DNA of 45,192 nucleotides, taken from JAUPVS01 sp037139495. Its GTDB lineage: Bacteria > Patescibacteriota > Saccharimonadia > Saccharimonadales > JAUPVS01. The notes beneath the pieces were generated by a model. That model saw only the letters and a list, made by a program, of their open reading frames with translations, did not search any database and had not been told where the DNA came from. Location of the stretch: positions 1 to 45,192 of the forward strand of contig JBAXGG010000004.1 in NCBI GenBank assembly GCA_037139495.1, in the 5' to 3' direction. This document shows positions 1 through 8,524 of the stretch, in pieces (the first letter of the stretch is position 1; the number at the start of each line of letters is the position of its first letter). A program made the position numbers and the translations under genes.

Positions 1-2
1 CC

Positions 3-131
3 AAACAAACAAAGACGTCCGAAGAAGTCTTTGTTGCTGCTTATGCTTGGTGTGAGATAGAGTCGGATTTCCGAACAGTACAAAGCATTGGCACAACTTC
101 GAGAGCTAACCCTGAATGTGGTCGAGAATAG
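3..131 (+). CDS. Possible 3' end of a gene truncated by the window edge
   Basis: The third frame is open from the window edge to a TAG at 129-131, giving 42 residues with balanced composition that end in NPECGRE. It would overlap the 3' end of the convergent kinase-like gene by 26 nt, which fits the many convergent overlaps elsewhere in this window. No family can be recognised from so short a tail. It may simply be a chance open frame. Confidence 0.25.
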   Translation, partial: KQTKTSEEVFVAAYAWCEIESDFRTVQSIGTTSRANPECGRE

Positions 132-633
132 TATCGGCCACCACCTCTACGGATAGAGAACTATCGACTAAGATAGCTCCCTGCTCTTGGTTGTAGCCCT
201 TGGAGCGTTCATTCCAGTCAATTAGGTTTTGCAGTTCGGCAGAACCTTCAATCCAACGCTCTGGTTCACGAGGTCGCAAGCGGCTAACCAGTGTTGGCGT
301 GTCAACAAACAAACCAAATCGTTTATCAAAATGGTAAAAGAAATCCTTTTCGTTGTGCGCTCCCCCAACAAAGAAGACCGGTTCCGCATCAACTTCATCT
401 ATCAGCTCTTGTAACCTTAAAGCATCCCAAAGCCAGGCATGAGCCTCTACCCATTCCCTAGGAAAGGGCTGGGGTGGCAGCTTAGTCACCTTCTCGTTGG
501 TTGCCTTATTCACCCAGGAACTTAGACCAGGAGTAAAGTCAGTTTCAATAACCCGAAAGCCTCGGGTTTCCAGTTCTCTACCAACATGGCTTTTGCCAGA
601 GCCCGACGGGCCAGTTATGTGATATCCAGACAT
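106..633 (-). CDS. P-loop nucleotide kinase-like protein
   Basis: This 175-residue protein starts with a Walker A P-loop, GPSGSGKS, at residues 8-15, right after the first strand. That layout is typical of small cytosolic kinases of the adenylate, shikimate and nucleoside kinase type, which phosphorylate a small molecule using ATP. A later stretch containing RLRPREPERW could be the arginine-rich lid. The substrate cannot be told from the sequence. The start at 633 is supported by a -10 hexamer, TATACT (645-640 on the minus strand), 6 nt upstream. There is no Shine-Dalgarno, so the mRNA is probably leaderless. The promoter directly abuts the T-tract of the tRNA-Arg terminator. A different P-loop kinase of similar size lies at 27321. 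The NTP-binding fold is secure and the function is open. Confidence 0.85.
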   Translation of the reverse strand: MSGYHITGPSGSGKSHVGRELETRGFRVIETDFTPGLSSWVNKATNEKVTKLPPQPFPREWVEAHAWLWDALRLQELIDEVDAEPVFFVGGAHNEKDFFYHFDKRFGLFVDTPTLVSRLRPREPERWIEGSAELQNLIDWNERSKGYNQEQGAILVDSSLSVEVVADTILDHIQG

Positions 634-647
634 AGGGCAAGTATAAC

Positions 648-670
648 AAAAAGAGGCCCTGCTGGCCTCT
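648..670 (-). terminator. Intrinsic terminator after tRNA-Arg
   Basis: A perfect 7-bp stem, AGAGGCC / GGCCTCT, with a 5-nt loop is followed on the minus strand by a short T run. It lies about 25 nt past the CCA end of tRNA-Arg, so it should end that transcript. It also separates the tRNA from the promoter of the kinase-like gene. It is the only classic hairpin-plus-T-run noticed in the window. Confidence 0.7.
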
Positions 671-694
671 CCTCATTGTAATAACGCTTATGCT

Positions 695-771
695 TGGTGT
701 ACCCGATAGGATTCGAACCTACGACCTTTGGCTCCGCAAGCCAACGCTCTATCCAGCTGAGCTACGGGTAC
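695..771 (-). tRNA. tRNA-Arg, anticodon GCG, CCA encoded
   Basis: Read on the minus strand this folds as a full cloverleaf. The acceptor stem is GTACCCG/CGGGTAC, the D-stem GCTC/GAGC, the anticodon stem TTGGC/GCCAA around the loop TTGCGGA, and the T-arm is GTAGG-TTCGAAT-CCTAT. Discriminator A73 is followed by an encoded CCA (697-695). Loop numbering puts GCG at 34-36, which reads CGC and CGU arginine codons. A20, C35 and A73, the known bacterial arginine identity bases, are all present. Most bacteria read this codon pair with ACG whose A34 is edited to inosine by TadA, so GCG is uncommon. The apparent open frame across this tRNA is an artefact. Confidence 0.95.
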
Positions 772-863
772 AGATATTTGTTAACAGAGGTAATCCTATC
801 ACATTTTGGGCTTTGAGGCTAGTCCTAAAGGCCGAAGGACTTAATCTGTTAAAATATCGGTAC

Positions 864-953
864 GGAAGGGTGCAGGAGTGGTTGAACTGGCTTGTCTCGA
901 AAACAAGTGTGTCGGCAACGGTACCGAGGGTTCGAATCCCTCCCCTTCCGCCA
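864..953 (+). tRNA. tRNA-Ser, anticodon CGA, CCA encoded
   Basis: This is a class II tRNA with a long variable arm. The acceptor stem is GGAAGGG/CCCTTCC, with discriminator G and an encoded CCA at 951-953. The anticodon stem CTTGT/ACAAG encloses the loop CTCGAAA, giving anticodon CGA, which reads UCG. The T-arm is GAGGG-TTCGAAT-CCCTC. G73 and the long extra arm are the main serine identity features. It is divergent from tRNA-Arg, with about 90 bp between them. Confidence 0.95.
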
Positions 954-1291
954 TAGATATAGTTCTAAAGAGACTTGTCCACCTAAAAACATTTTGGGGG
1001 TGAGAAAGGTCTTTTATTGTAGCTCAGAACAGCATAAAATACACATTCCAATGTACTAGGGCGGTGTTATTTGAACCGGCTTAGTTGAGATTTTTAGTTC
1101 TCGGTTTACGAACGTAGAGGTTATAACGAATCGGCGCTATTTCATGTACTTGGGGTATCTAACTAGGGACTGGTGGTTGCATAGTAGCATCGGTACCGGT
1201 AATGGGCTGTAAGTCTAGGATAATATGACCTGATTATTGAAGCTGGTATCATTAAATTGCTAATAGCTGTCCAAATTAAGGAATAAATAAA
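954..1291. other. 338-bp intergenic region upstream of the caspase-like gene
   Basis: No convincing coding frame is visible; the longest ATG frame is 22 codons (1144-1212). No cloverleaf or hairpin-plus-T-run was found. A weak promoter may lie near the 3' end (TTGAAG and TAATAG with an 18-nt spacer, about 1238-1267). An AAGGA Shine-Dalgarno sits 9 nt before the ATG at 1292, so this gene appears to have a leader. Confidence 0.4.
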
Positions 1292-4200
1292 ATGAGCAGA
1301 GAAGCATTTCCCGAATTACCACCAGACTCCTTGGCTCATATAGAAAATTTCCCCCCAGAGTTACACGCTTCCACCGAAAAACAACTTTTAACTTTATCCC
1401 ACACTGCACTACACGAAGTAGGTTCCGGCGACGAGCCTATTCCACAAGTAGAGCTCGGTGAAGAACATCAGCCACATATTGATTTAGTTGCCCGGCAGAT
1501 GGAAACAACTTCCCGACTACTCAGTTCTGCTCAAGACGAGTTGAGAACAAATGGAGTGGATGGGCATGAAGTTAGCTTTGAACAGCTTGCCGAGAAAGCA
1601 AAAGAGATAGCAGTTCGGTCTGCCAAAGAAGCAAAACAAGCCGGGGATGCAGAATCTGCCATTAAGTCACTCGAGTCCTTGCTTGTTATCGAGTCCTTTG
1701 GAGCTACAAGTTCCAACGACCAAACTAAGCGGTCAAAGAGCATAGTACGTAAAATTGTTGCAGAAGGCCTAGCTACCGAGTTTGTCGAGGCTACCCATGA
1801 ATCTTTTGGGCTGGTGGCACTACAAGAGCACAATCCGGTCCCTCTTAATACAATCGCCAAAGAAAGCCCAAAATTATTGAGAGCAGCCTCATCTATAGAT
1901 TTTAAAGATGACTTTTCAGATATTGAAAAAACCCAGCCAAAGAGTGACATTAGTGATTTAAGCTGTGGTGACTTATTGGCCCTTGCCAAAATGTCAGAAG
2001 CTGAGCACCCTGACACAGGTGCCAGTCGAGATCTGCTGAAGCAGGCATTGAAAAGTGCTGCAACAGAACAAGTCGAGCCAGAGGACTTAGTTGAGACATT
2101 ATCTAAAGCTAGCGAAGTGTCCTTAAATGATGAAATGTTTTCTGCGCTCTCAAATTTAAGGATAAGACGTCAGGCTGGTGCAAGTGAATATCGTGAAAAC
2201 GACATGAACACAGGGCGATTAGATGAAACTATTGTGAAACTTGTGCAAAAAGGCCAGACGGAAGTTGCTTCAGCTATGATTTCCTCCTCTCCCGAAGAAA
2301 CTGATCACCTAATGAGTGCAGTTGAGCGTGTGGCCGCTGATGAAACTGAAGCGTCACAACTTACATCGACACTAGAAAAATTGTCTCAGGACAAACAGGC
2401 TGAATTGCGGCAGCGCCTACAGAGTACTGGTGTAAGTGAGTCGACAGTAGATTGGGTTATTCAGGCAACCGCCGACCCCGATTCTGCAGCCAATATACCC
2501 ACTGAGTTTTGGCAAAAACTCGAAGCAAATGACTCGCTCAAAGAAATGTTGACTAGCGGTGGGGACGATCTGGCGAGATCAGCAGAGGCCTTGTCCACTA
2601 TCGATAGCTCCGGATTAGCCGAACATAGTGGCCTATTATTGCAGAAAGTGCTTCGATTAGGAGATAGCGAGAAGGCAAACGCATACTTGGCATCAATTAG
2701 AGGGGCCTTGGACGTTTTAGGTGTTCAACAGAAGTCTCAAGAAGGTCAAGACGTTGATATACCTAGAGCCTTGAAAGATCTAGCTATCTTTGAAGACCCA
2801 GCTGCAGCACTTGAGGCTGCAAAGACTCTTTATGGGGCAGAAGATTATTTGAAAGAACTACGTTCACTCCATGATTTAGTAGAACCTCAATATGATAAAT
2901 TAGCTACGTTCCGGACAGAAGATATATCTGCCCTTGGGATACTAAGAGATTACTGTGCCACCACGGGCATTAAAGACAGTTACATCAAGGACATATCGGC
3001 ATCTCTAATGGGCTCGGATGACCCGATAGGTCGGGCACAGAGTATAGCTGAAGGATTGCGCTCAGCAAACATAACTGCCGACACAAACCTCAATCTTTTC
3101 TTTGAGATGGCTAACCAAGAAGACCCAATTTCACTTGGGCGTGCGATTTCGATGCTTGAGGCCTCACTTACTGATATTGGTGATACTGTGCGCCAAGATA
3201 TCTTCAAAAAAACAGTCAGTAGCCAAAGCCCAGAAAAGACAGCATTATTAATAGTCCGAACTCAAAAGGAACTACAAAATCAACAGCTAACTATAGAGGA
3301 TATAGGTGTTGGCAGATTATATGAAGCAATGAGTATCGTTGATAATGCTGAAGATACTAAGGCTATTGAGAGATATTGCAGTAACTGCAAGATCCAGCTT
3401 GAGTGCGAAGGGGCTTTTCAAAAATATCTTCAGCCTGTAAGAGAGCTTGGTGACCGAAAGTCGTTAGATATTGAAAAACAGCCAAAGCTTGCAGACTTAC
3501 CAGAATTGAGAGCTCGATTTGAGCACCTCGGTATTTCGCCAGAACTCGCAGGAGGTATGCTTGATTCCTGGCTGACCTATTCCGCTCTTCGTAAACTTGG
3601 TAACATCGACAGCACTCTAGTCGAACAAGGCAAGCAGCTTGTAGAGCAGGCCGAGGCTATAACCAATTATGTTGAGCGTTTTGGTAGCGAGGAAACTATT
3701 GCACTAACTAACATATTCGGTATCTATAACTTTATCCGCTACAAGCCTGAGCAGTTACACAATCAGCTTCTCAGCTGGCAGTCTGGGGAGTTGCCCACTA
3801 AAAATGTCGTGGTTAGCGCACGTGCCGACTGGAATGGTGCTATTTCTGACTCAGGGACAAGCTTCGAGCGTGTGCTTGGAGAAGAAGGCTTATTTTGTTT
3901 CGAAGTGAACGATAGGGTTGAATTAGCTAGGGTGGCGGTAGCAATCGGCAACCGAGAGCGTTCTATGGGGCGTGAACCGGAAGAAGTCAATGGACTCAAA
4001 AACTTTATTATCAATGGCCATGCAAATCCCAAGGGTATCCTTCTTGGTACACGCGGGCAGCACCTCGACGCTACTGACTACAAGCAAGAACCGCTCAATG
4101 GACAAAGAGCAAATACTTACCGACGTCATTTAGGCAGTAATTTTAGGGTTATTTTAAAAGCTTGTTCGACAGCAGGTGAAGTTGAAAATGGCAAAAATAT

Positions 4201-4342
4201 AGCCGAGGCAATCAGCGATTATCATGAAGTCCATGTAGTGGGTTCAAGCGTAGCCACTAATGGCGCCATTATAATCGAGCCTGATGGTGAGGTTCGATTT
4301 AATGGAGGCGGTATGCTCGGCACGGCTTATAGGGAGGAGTAA
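1292..4342 (+). CDS. Large helical protein with C-terminal caspase/CHAT-like domain
   Basis: This 1016-residue protein has no signal peptide or membrane segment. Residues 1 to about 830 are rich in Ala, Leu, Glu, Ser and Lys with repeated short helical blocks, suggesting a long alpha-helical or solenoid scaffold; a YCSNC pair lies inside. The last ~180 residues change character to alternating strands and helices. They contain a strand followed by NGHA with His910, and a strand followed by KACSTAGE with Cys958, 48 residues later. That His-then-Cys order after two hydrophobic strands is the signature of clan CD cysteine peptidases (caspase, CHAT, gingipain and C80 relatives). The His is followed by Ala rather than the usual Gly. 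A role in regulated proteolysis, defence or cell-cell interaction is inference. No partner gene is adjacent and the start has an AAGGA Shine-Dalgarno. Confidence 0.7.
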   Translation: MSREAFPELPPDSLAHIENFPPELHASTEKQLLTLSHTALHEVGSGDEPIPQVELGEEHQPHIDLVARQMETTSRLLSSAQDELRTNGVDGHEVSFEQLAEKAKEIAVRSAKEAKQAGDAESAIKSLESLLVIESFGATSSNDQTKRSKSIVRKIVAEGLATEFVEATHESFGLVALQEHNPVPLNTIAKESPKLLRAASSIDFKDDFSDIEKTQPKSDISDLSCGDLLALAKMSEAEHPDTGASRDLLKQALKSAATEQVEPEDLVETLSKASEVSLNDEMFSALSNLRIRRQAGASEYRENDMNTGRLDETIVKLVQKGQTEVASAMISSSPEETDHLMSAVERVAADETEASQLTSTLEKLSQDKQAELRQRLQSTGVSESTVDWVIQATADPDSAANIPTEFWQKLEANDSLKEMLTSGGDDLARSAEALSTIDSSGLAEHSGLLLQKVLRLGDSEKANAYLASIRGALDVLGVQQKSQEGQDVDIPRALKDLAIFEDPAAALEAAKTLYGAEDYLKELRSLHDLVEPQYDKLATFRTEDISALGILRDYCATTGIKDSYIKDISASLMGSDDPIGRAQSIAEGLRSANITADTNLNLFFEMANQEDPISLGRAISMLEASLTDIGDTVRQDIFKKTVSSQSPEKTALLIVRTQKELQNQQLTIEDIGVGRLYEAMSIVDNAEDTKAIERYCSNCKIQLECEGAFQKYLQPVRELGDRKSLDIEKQPKLADLPELRARFEHLGISPELAGGMLDSWLTYSALRKLGNIDSTLVEQGKQLVEQAEAITNYVERFGSEETIALTNIFGIYNFIRYKPEQLHNQLLSWQSGELPTKNVVVSARADWNGAISDSGTSFERVLGEEGLFCFEVNDRVELARVAVAIGNRERSMGREPEEVNGLKNFIINGHANPKGILLGTRGQHLDATDYKQEPLNGQRANTYRRHLGSNFRVILKACSTAGEVENGKNIAEAISDYHEVHVVGSSVATNGAIIIEPDGEVRFNGGGMLGTAYREE

Positions 4343-4474
4343 TTGCTGATAAGAAATTAGGTACTGCCTTATATGGCTTGCCGCCTCTAACTTTAAACTT
4401 AAAAACTACTAAAATGCGTGTCACTAGTAGAGCTTCAGGTCTTTGTGTTCCTTCAAATCTGATACCATAGACTT

Positions 4475-4879
4475 ATGTCAGATAGCGTATTCACCAAGAT
4501 AATAAAGGGCGAATTGCCCAGCTATAAAGTCTACGAGGACGATAAAACAATTGTCATAGTCCCCTTGTATCCTGTTGGTAAGGGTAATGTAATGGCTATC
4601 CCTAAACTCCAGGTTGATCATTTGGTTGACCTCCCAGACGAGGATTATCAGGCCTTAATGGCCACTGTTAAAAAAGTGGCTAAGCACATCCAAGAAGTAT
4701 TGCAGCCCAAGCGGGTTGGTTTGATGGTGGAGGGGTTGGATGTTCCTCACGTTCATGTGCAAGTTATAGCTTTCGACACCATGGAGCAATTCCGCGAGAT
4801 CCCGGACGAAAGCCAGCCACCCGACGATCAAAAACGGGCCGAACTGGCTAAGAAACTTACCTTTTTAGGGGTACAATAA
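4475..4879 (+). CDS. HIT-family nucleotide-binding protein
   Basis: This 134-residue protein opens with the HIT-family N-terminus (FTKIIKGELPSYKVYEDD) and ends with the histidine triad region. HIT proteins are nucleotide hydrolases or transferases acting on AMP-linked substrates. Here the triad reads H92-V-H94-V-Q96, so the third position is Gln where most Hint and Fhit proteins have His. H94, the usual nucleophile position, is kept. GalT-type members naturally carry Gln at this place. The start has a poor -10 match (TACCAT) 6 nt upstream and no Shine-Dalgarno. The next small gene starts 4 nt after the stop. Confidence 0.9.
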   Translation: MSDSVFTKIIKGELPSYKVYEDDKTIVIVPLYPVGKGNVMAIPKLQVDHLVDLPDEDYQALMATVKKVAKHIQEVLQPKRVGLMVEGLDVPHVHVQVIAFDTMEQFREIPDESQPPDDQKRAELAKKLTFLGVQ

Positions 4880-4883
4880 AAGC

Positions 4884-5057
4884 ATGCAATTTTTAGTCGC
4901 TTTTTTTGTCGGTTTAGGGGTAGGCACTTGGATGTACAGCAGGGCCATGCACACGACCGGGAATAACACTAAATCATCGATTATAGCTGGTGTTGCTGTT
5001 GGTGGTATCGCCTTTTTAGTGATCTTTACACTGGCTAAGATGTTTCTGACAAACTAG
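4884..5057 (+). CDS. Small two-helix membrane protein
   Basis: This is a 57-residue open frame. The first ~19 residues (QFLVAFFVGLGVGTWMYS) and residues 33-54 are hydrophobic and Gly-rich, with a short polar loop (HTTGNNTK) between, so it should be a small integral membrane protein with two helices. No family is recognised. It starts 4 nt after the HIT gene. A TACAAT hexamer (4872-4877) overlaps the HIT stop codon and lies exactly 6 nt before the ATG. This matches the leaderless pattern of neighbouring genes and supports the frame being real. Confidence 0.6.
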   Translation: MQFLVAFFVGLGVGTWMYSRAMHTTGNNTKSSIIAGVAVGGIAFLVIFTLAKMFLTN

Positions 5058-5114
5058 CCGTTTAGTACTAATATATTCGCCAAATCCGACCGATAACTGA
5101 TATGATATGGGTAT

Positions 5115-5969
5115 ATGAGCAATGGGGTGGATGAAAAAAGCTTAGGCTTACGCCTGCAGGCAGCGCGCAAGGCGGCCGGCTTAACGCAGCAAGAATTATG
5201 CCAGAAGGCTCATCTGGCCTATTCGACCCTAGCCAAAATTGAGCGTGGCGCCATTAAGGCCCCGTCGATCTTTACCATTCAGAGCATCGCAGACACTATT
5301 GGGCTGACTTTAGACGAGCTAATTGATTCCAACGCCACAAAGAAGCCTAAAGCCGTTAAAAAGACCTCAAAATCGGGGATAAGCTTTGTTTACTTCGACA
5401 TCAACGGCTGTTTAGTTCGTTTTTTTCACCAAGCTTTTAGCCGTTTGGGTCAAGAAACAGGGATGGCGATTGATCAAATCGAAACTACCTTTTGGCACTA
5501 TAACGATGCTGTTTGCCGCGGCGAGATGAGTATAGACGATTTTAACAAGTCGTATGCACAACGCCTTGGGCTGGAAGCACTAGATTGGCAACGCTATTAT
5601 CTTGATGCCGTCGAGCCAATTCCTGAGATGCTTAACTTTTTGCCTTGGGTGAGTGAACATTATGAAATTGGACTGTTGAGTAACATTATGCCAGGCTTTA
5701 TCGCCGCCTTACAGGCCGCCGGCAAAGTACCTACCCTCCCCTATCATTCGATTGTTGATTCCTCAGTCGTGGGAGCAATTAAACCGGAATTAAAGATTTA
5801 TAAGATAGCCCAAGAAATGGCTGGAGTGCCGGCCGAACAGATTTTGTTTGTCGATGATAGCCGGACTAACCTGATGGGTGCTGAAAAATCGGGCTGGAAC
5901 GTTTTGTGGTTTGATGATTATAAGCCAATCGAAAGCGTCAACCATATTCGCCAAGCACTTACTTTTTAG
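5115..5969 (+). CDS. XRE-type HTH fused to HAD-family phosphatase-like domain
   Basis: Residues ~10-65 are a Cro/C1 (XRE) helix-turn-helix: LGLRLQAARKAAGLTQQEL, then a recognition helix, then IQSIADTIGLTLDELI. A lysine-rich linker (KKPKAVKKTSK) leads to a HAD domain from ~residue 90. Motif I is FDINGCLV with nucleophile D95. The +2 position, usually the general acid Asp, is Asn97, as in YihX/epoxide-hydrolase-type HADs whose motif I lacks the second Asp. Motif II is LLSN, motif III KPELKIY, and motif IV VDDSRTN. The fusion suggests a DNA-binding regulator that senses or acts on a phosphometabolite (inference). TATGAT lies 8 nt before the ATG with no Shine-Dalgarno. The 3' end overlaps valS by 4 nt on the opposite strand. 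Confidence 0.85.
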   Translation: MSNGVDEKSLGLRLQAARKAAGLTQQELCQKAHLAYSTLAKIERGAIKAPSIFTIQSIADTIGLTLDELIDSNATKKPKAVKKTSKSGISFVYFDINGCLVRFFHQAFSRLGQETGMAIDQIETTFWHYNDAVCRGEMSIDDFNKSYAQRLGLEALDWQRYYLDAVEPIPEMLNFLPWVSEHYEIGLLSNIMPGFIAALQAAGKVPTLPYHSIVDSSVVGAIKPELKIYKIAQEMAGVPAEQILFVDDSRTNLMGAEKSGWNVLWFDDYKPIESVNHIRQALTF

Positions 5970-8524
5970 ATAAAGCGTTTTTGCTGCTCGGTAATTTCTT
6001 TAAGTAGCCTTTTAGCCTCTGTCAGTTCAGCGTTTGTCTGATCGATAATCTTAGCCGGCGCATTATCTATGTAGGCTTTACTGCTTAGGCGATTTTTTAG
6101 CTGGGCGATAGATTGTTTCTGCCGGTCAGCTTGTTCAATTAACTGGGCGACATATTTTGCGGCGGTGGCACTCGGGACGTTTAGCCAGCAAGCATGTACG
6201 GTTTGAATGAGTTTAACCCCTGTCCCGACAGTTTCGGCTTTGGCAACCGATTTTAGTTTGGCTAAACGAGCTATTAAGCTACCGTTAGCTTCTAGTAAAG
6301 GTACATCTTGGAACTCGAGGCTTAGCCCATTAACGTTGAGAGCCCGGCTAATACCGCGCACCTCAGTAACAATAATTTTTATTTCCTCAAAAGTATCACT
6401 AGCACTTTTATCACTGGCCGGAATTTTTGGCCACTGGCTAGTTACTAAAAGGCTGTCCTGTCCCCAGCCTAGTTCTTGCCAAATTGTCTCGGTCACAAAA
6501 GGCGCAAAAGGGTGAGCTAGTGTCAGGATAGTTTTGAGGCTGAAGGCTAGGACTGAAGGGTTAATCCCCTCTTTGGAAGCCTCGATATACCAATCAGCAA
6601 AGTCATCCCAAGCTAGGTGATAAACCGTATCATAGGCCTCAGCCAGCCGGAAGTCGTCTAGGTAACTACTAATTGACTTCGTAGACTGTTGTAATTTGCT
6701 CAACATCCAGTGATCGGCAGGAGTTTGTGGATCTGGCTCACCAAGCTTTGGATTTTCGCCTAATTTGTCTTCTATAAAGCGTGCGATATTCCAGAGTTTG
6801 TTGGCAAAGTTGCGGGCGCCGACAATCTTAGTTTCGTCATACGGCTGGTTATTGCCGGCAGTCTGGCCAGCGATTATTCCCATGCGGAAGGCGTCAGAAC
6901 CAAACTCATCTACCTTTTCCATTGGGTTGATAACATTACCCTTACTCTTACTCATTTTAGAGCCATGTTCATCCATAATTAGGCCGTGCAAATAGACGGA
7001 TTCAAACGGAACTTCACCGGTTACATACAGCCCCATCATGATCATGCGGCTGACCCATGGGTAGATAATGTCAGCGCCGGTTTCCATGACGCTCAAAGGG
7101 TAGAACTGGTTAAAATCATCACCATCTGGATAGTCCAGTGTGGCATAAGGCCAGCTGGAACTACTAAACCAAGTATCAAAAACGTCCGGGTCGCGCCGGT
7201 ATTTTTTGGTACCAATTTCTAGGAACTCTTGGTCTACCCTTTCGTCGTATATCCAGTCGTCTGGATCATCAAGATTTTGGAAAGCTGGGATTGGAATCCC
7301 CCAGGCAATCTGACGACTAATATTCCAGTCGCGCAGGCCACCCAGGTATTCGATTAATTGCTGGCGTTTGTTGTCTGGGTAAAATGCGATCTTTTTTGCT
7401 TCAAGAGCTTTTATAGCCGGCTCTACTAGTGGCTGCATGTCGATAAACCACTGGTCTCGTAGTAGCGGTTCGATTACAGTACCGCACTTATAGCAATGGC
7501 CAACATTGTGGTTGATCTCCTCGGTTTTTGTAATCAGTTGTTGTTCTTCTAGATTTTTAATAACCAGCTTGCGAGCCTCGGCGATTTTTAGCCCCCGGTA
7601 GTCATCGTGCACATCCGTCATCCTACCTTCATTATCAATAACCGTCATAAACGGCAGGTCATGGCGTTTAGCGACCTCGTAATCATTAGGGTCATGGGCG
7701 GGAGTAATCTTTACCGCGCCGGTACCATATTCTAGTTCGACCATGGCATCAGCGACAATTGGAATTTCGCGGTTTGTCAGTGGTAGACGTACTGTTTTGC
7801 CGATGAATTTAGCATAACGTTTATCTTCGGGGTGGACGGCTACGGCTGTGTCGCCGAGCATTGTTTCTGGTCTGGTTGTAGCGACAACCACTTCCCCACT
7901 ACCATCAGTCAACGGATAGCGGATATACCACAATTTTCCAGGGTCATCCTGGTAAGTTACCTCGATATCGGCGAATGCTGTGCCGTGAAAAGTGCAAAAG
8001 TTAACTAGCCGTTCGCCCCTATAAATGAGTTTATCGTCCCACATTTTTTTGAAGGTTTGGTAAGCTCGGCTAACAATCTTATGATCAAGCGTAAAGGTGT
8101 AGCGGCTCCAGTCGACGCCAGCACCTAATTTGCGGAACTGGTCCTCGTAATTACCCTTATTGGCAGCCACAAAGGCATGGATCTGGTCGTATAACTGTTC
8201 TCGGGTGTAATCAAACCGGCTTTTCCCTTGTTTGGCCAGCTGCTTTTCGTAGACTACTTGGGTCTCGAAGCCGGCGTGATCTGCCCCTGGTAATAGTAAG
8301 GCGTTTTCGCCCTTGAGTCGGTGGTAACGAACTAGGATATCTTCAATCGCCAGGGTTAGTCCGTGTCCCAAGTGAAGATTCCCATTGGCGTTTGGTGGCG
8401 GGACGGTAATACTAAAACTCGGTTTGCCAGCTTCGGGGTTTGGCGTAAAAGCCTCGCTCTTTTCCCAAAGGGCGTAGATAGCTTCTTCGTGCTGATTCGG
8501 CTCGTAAGCCTTGGATAACTTCAT
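5966..8524 (-). CDS. valS: Valine--tRNA ligase
   Basis: This class I synthetase of 852 residues charges tRNA-Val. The HIGH motif is HLGHG at residues 51-55, within PPPNANGNLHLGHG, the usual ValS context. The KMSKS motif is present as SKMSKSKGN. The editing domain carries the typical TTRPETMLGDTA segment, and the C-terminus is the coiled-coil arm. The start was placed at the second ATG (8524), preceded by AGGGA, because MKLSKAYEPN matches where the family normally begins. A start at 8548 would add 8 residues and has no good Shine-Dalgarno. It converges on the HTH-HAD gene with a 4-nt overlap. Confidence 0.95.
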   Translation of the reverse strand: MKLSKAYEPNQHEEAIYALWEKSEAFTPNPEAGKPSFSITVPPPNANGNLHLGHGLTLAIEDILVRYHRLKGENALLLPGADHAGFETQVVYEKQLAKQGKSRFDYTREQLYDQIHAFVAANKGNYEDQFRKLGAGVDWSRYTFTLDHKIVSRAYQTFKKMWDDKLIYRGERLVNFCTFHGTAFADIEVTYQDDPGKLWYIRYPLTDGSGEVVVATTRPETMLGDTAVAVHPEDKRYAKFIGKTVRLPLTNREIPIVADAMVELEYGTGAVKITPAHDPNDYEVAKRHDLPFMTVIDNEGRMTDVHDDYRGLKIAEARKLVIKNLEEQQLITKTEEINHNVGHCYKCGTVIEPLLRDQWFIDMQPLVEPAIKALEAKKIAFYPDNKRQQLIEYLGGLRDWNISRQIAWGIPIPAFQNLDDPDDWIYDERVDQEFLEIGTKKYRRDPDVFDTWFSSSSWPYATLDYPDGDDFNQFYPLSVMETGADIIYPWVSRMIMMGLYVTGEVPFESVYLHGLIMDEHGSKMSKSKGNVINPMEKVDEFGSDAFRMGIIAGQTAGNNQPYDETKIVGARNFANKLWNIARFIEDKLGENPKLGEPDPQTPADHWMLSKLQQSTKSISSYLDDFRLAEAYDTVYHLAWDDFADWYIEASKEGINPSVLAFSLKTILTLAHPFAPFVTETIWQELGWGQDSLLVTSQWPKIPASDKSASDTFEEIKIIVTEVRGISRALNVNGLSLEFQDVPLLEANGSLIARLAKLKSVAKAETVGTGVKLIQTVHACWLNVPSATAAKYVAQLIEQADRQKQSIAQLKNRLSSKAYIDNAPAKIIDQTNAELTEAKRLLKEITEQQKRFI

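Noticed and set aside
39..131. Possible tRNA 3' end near the window start, because ACCA and a GGATTTCCGAAC-like string occur on the minus strand
   Set aside because: No T-stem or acceptor stem pairs; the arm spacing does not work.
690..956. An 88-codon open frame spanning both tRNA genes
   Set aside because: It is a translation through tRNA-Arg (antisense) and tRNA-Ser; the amino acid pattern is the well-known tRNA artefact.
1144..1212. 22-codon ATG frame upstream of the caspase-like gene
   Set aside because: Very short, no Shine-Dalgarno, no -10 at the right distance, unremarkable composition.
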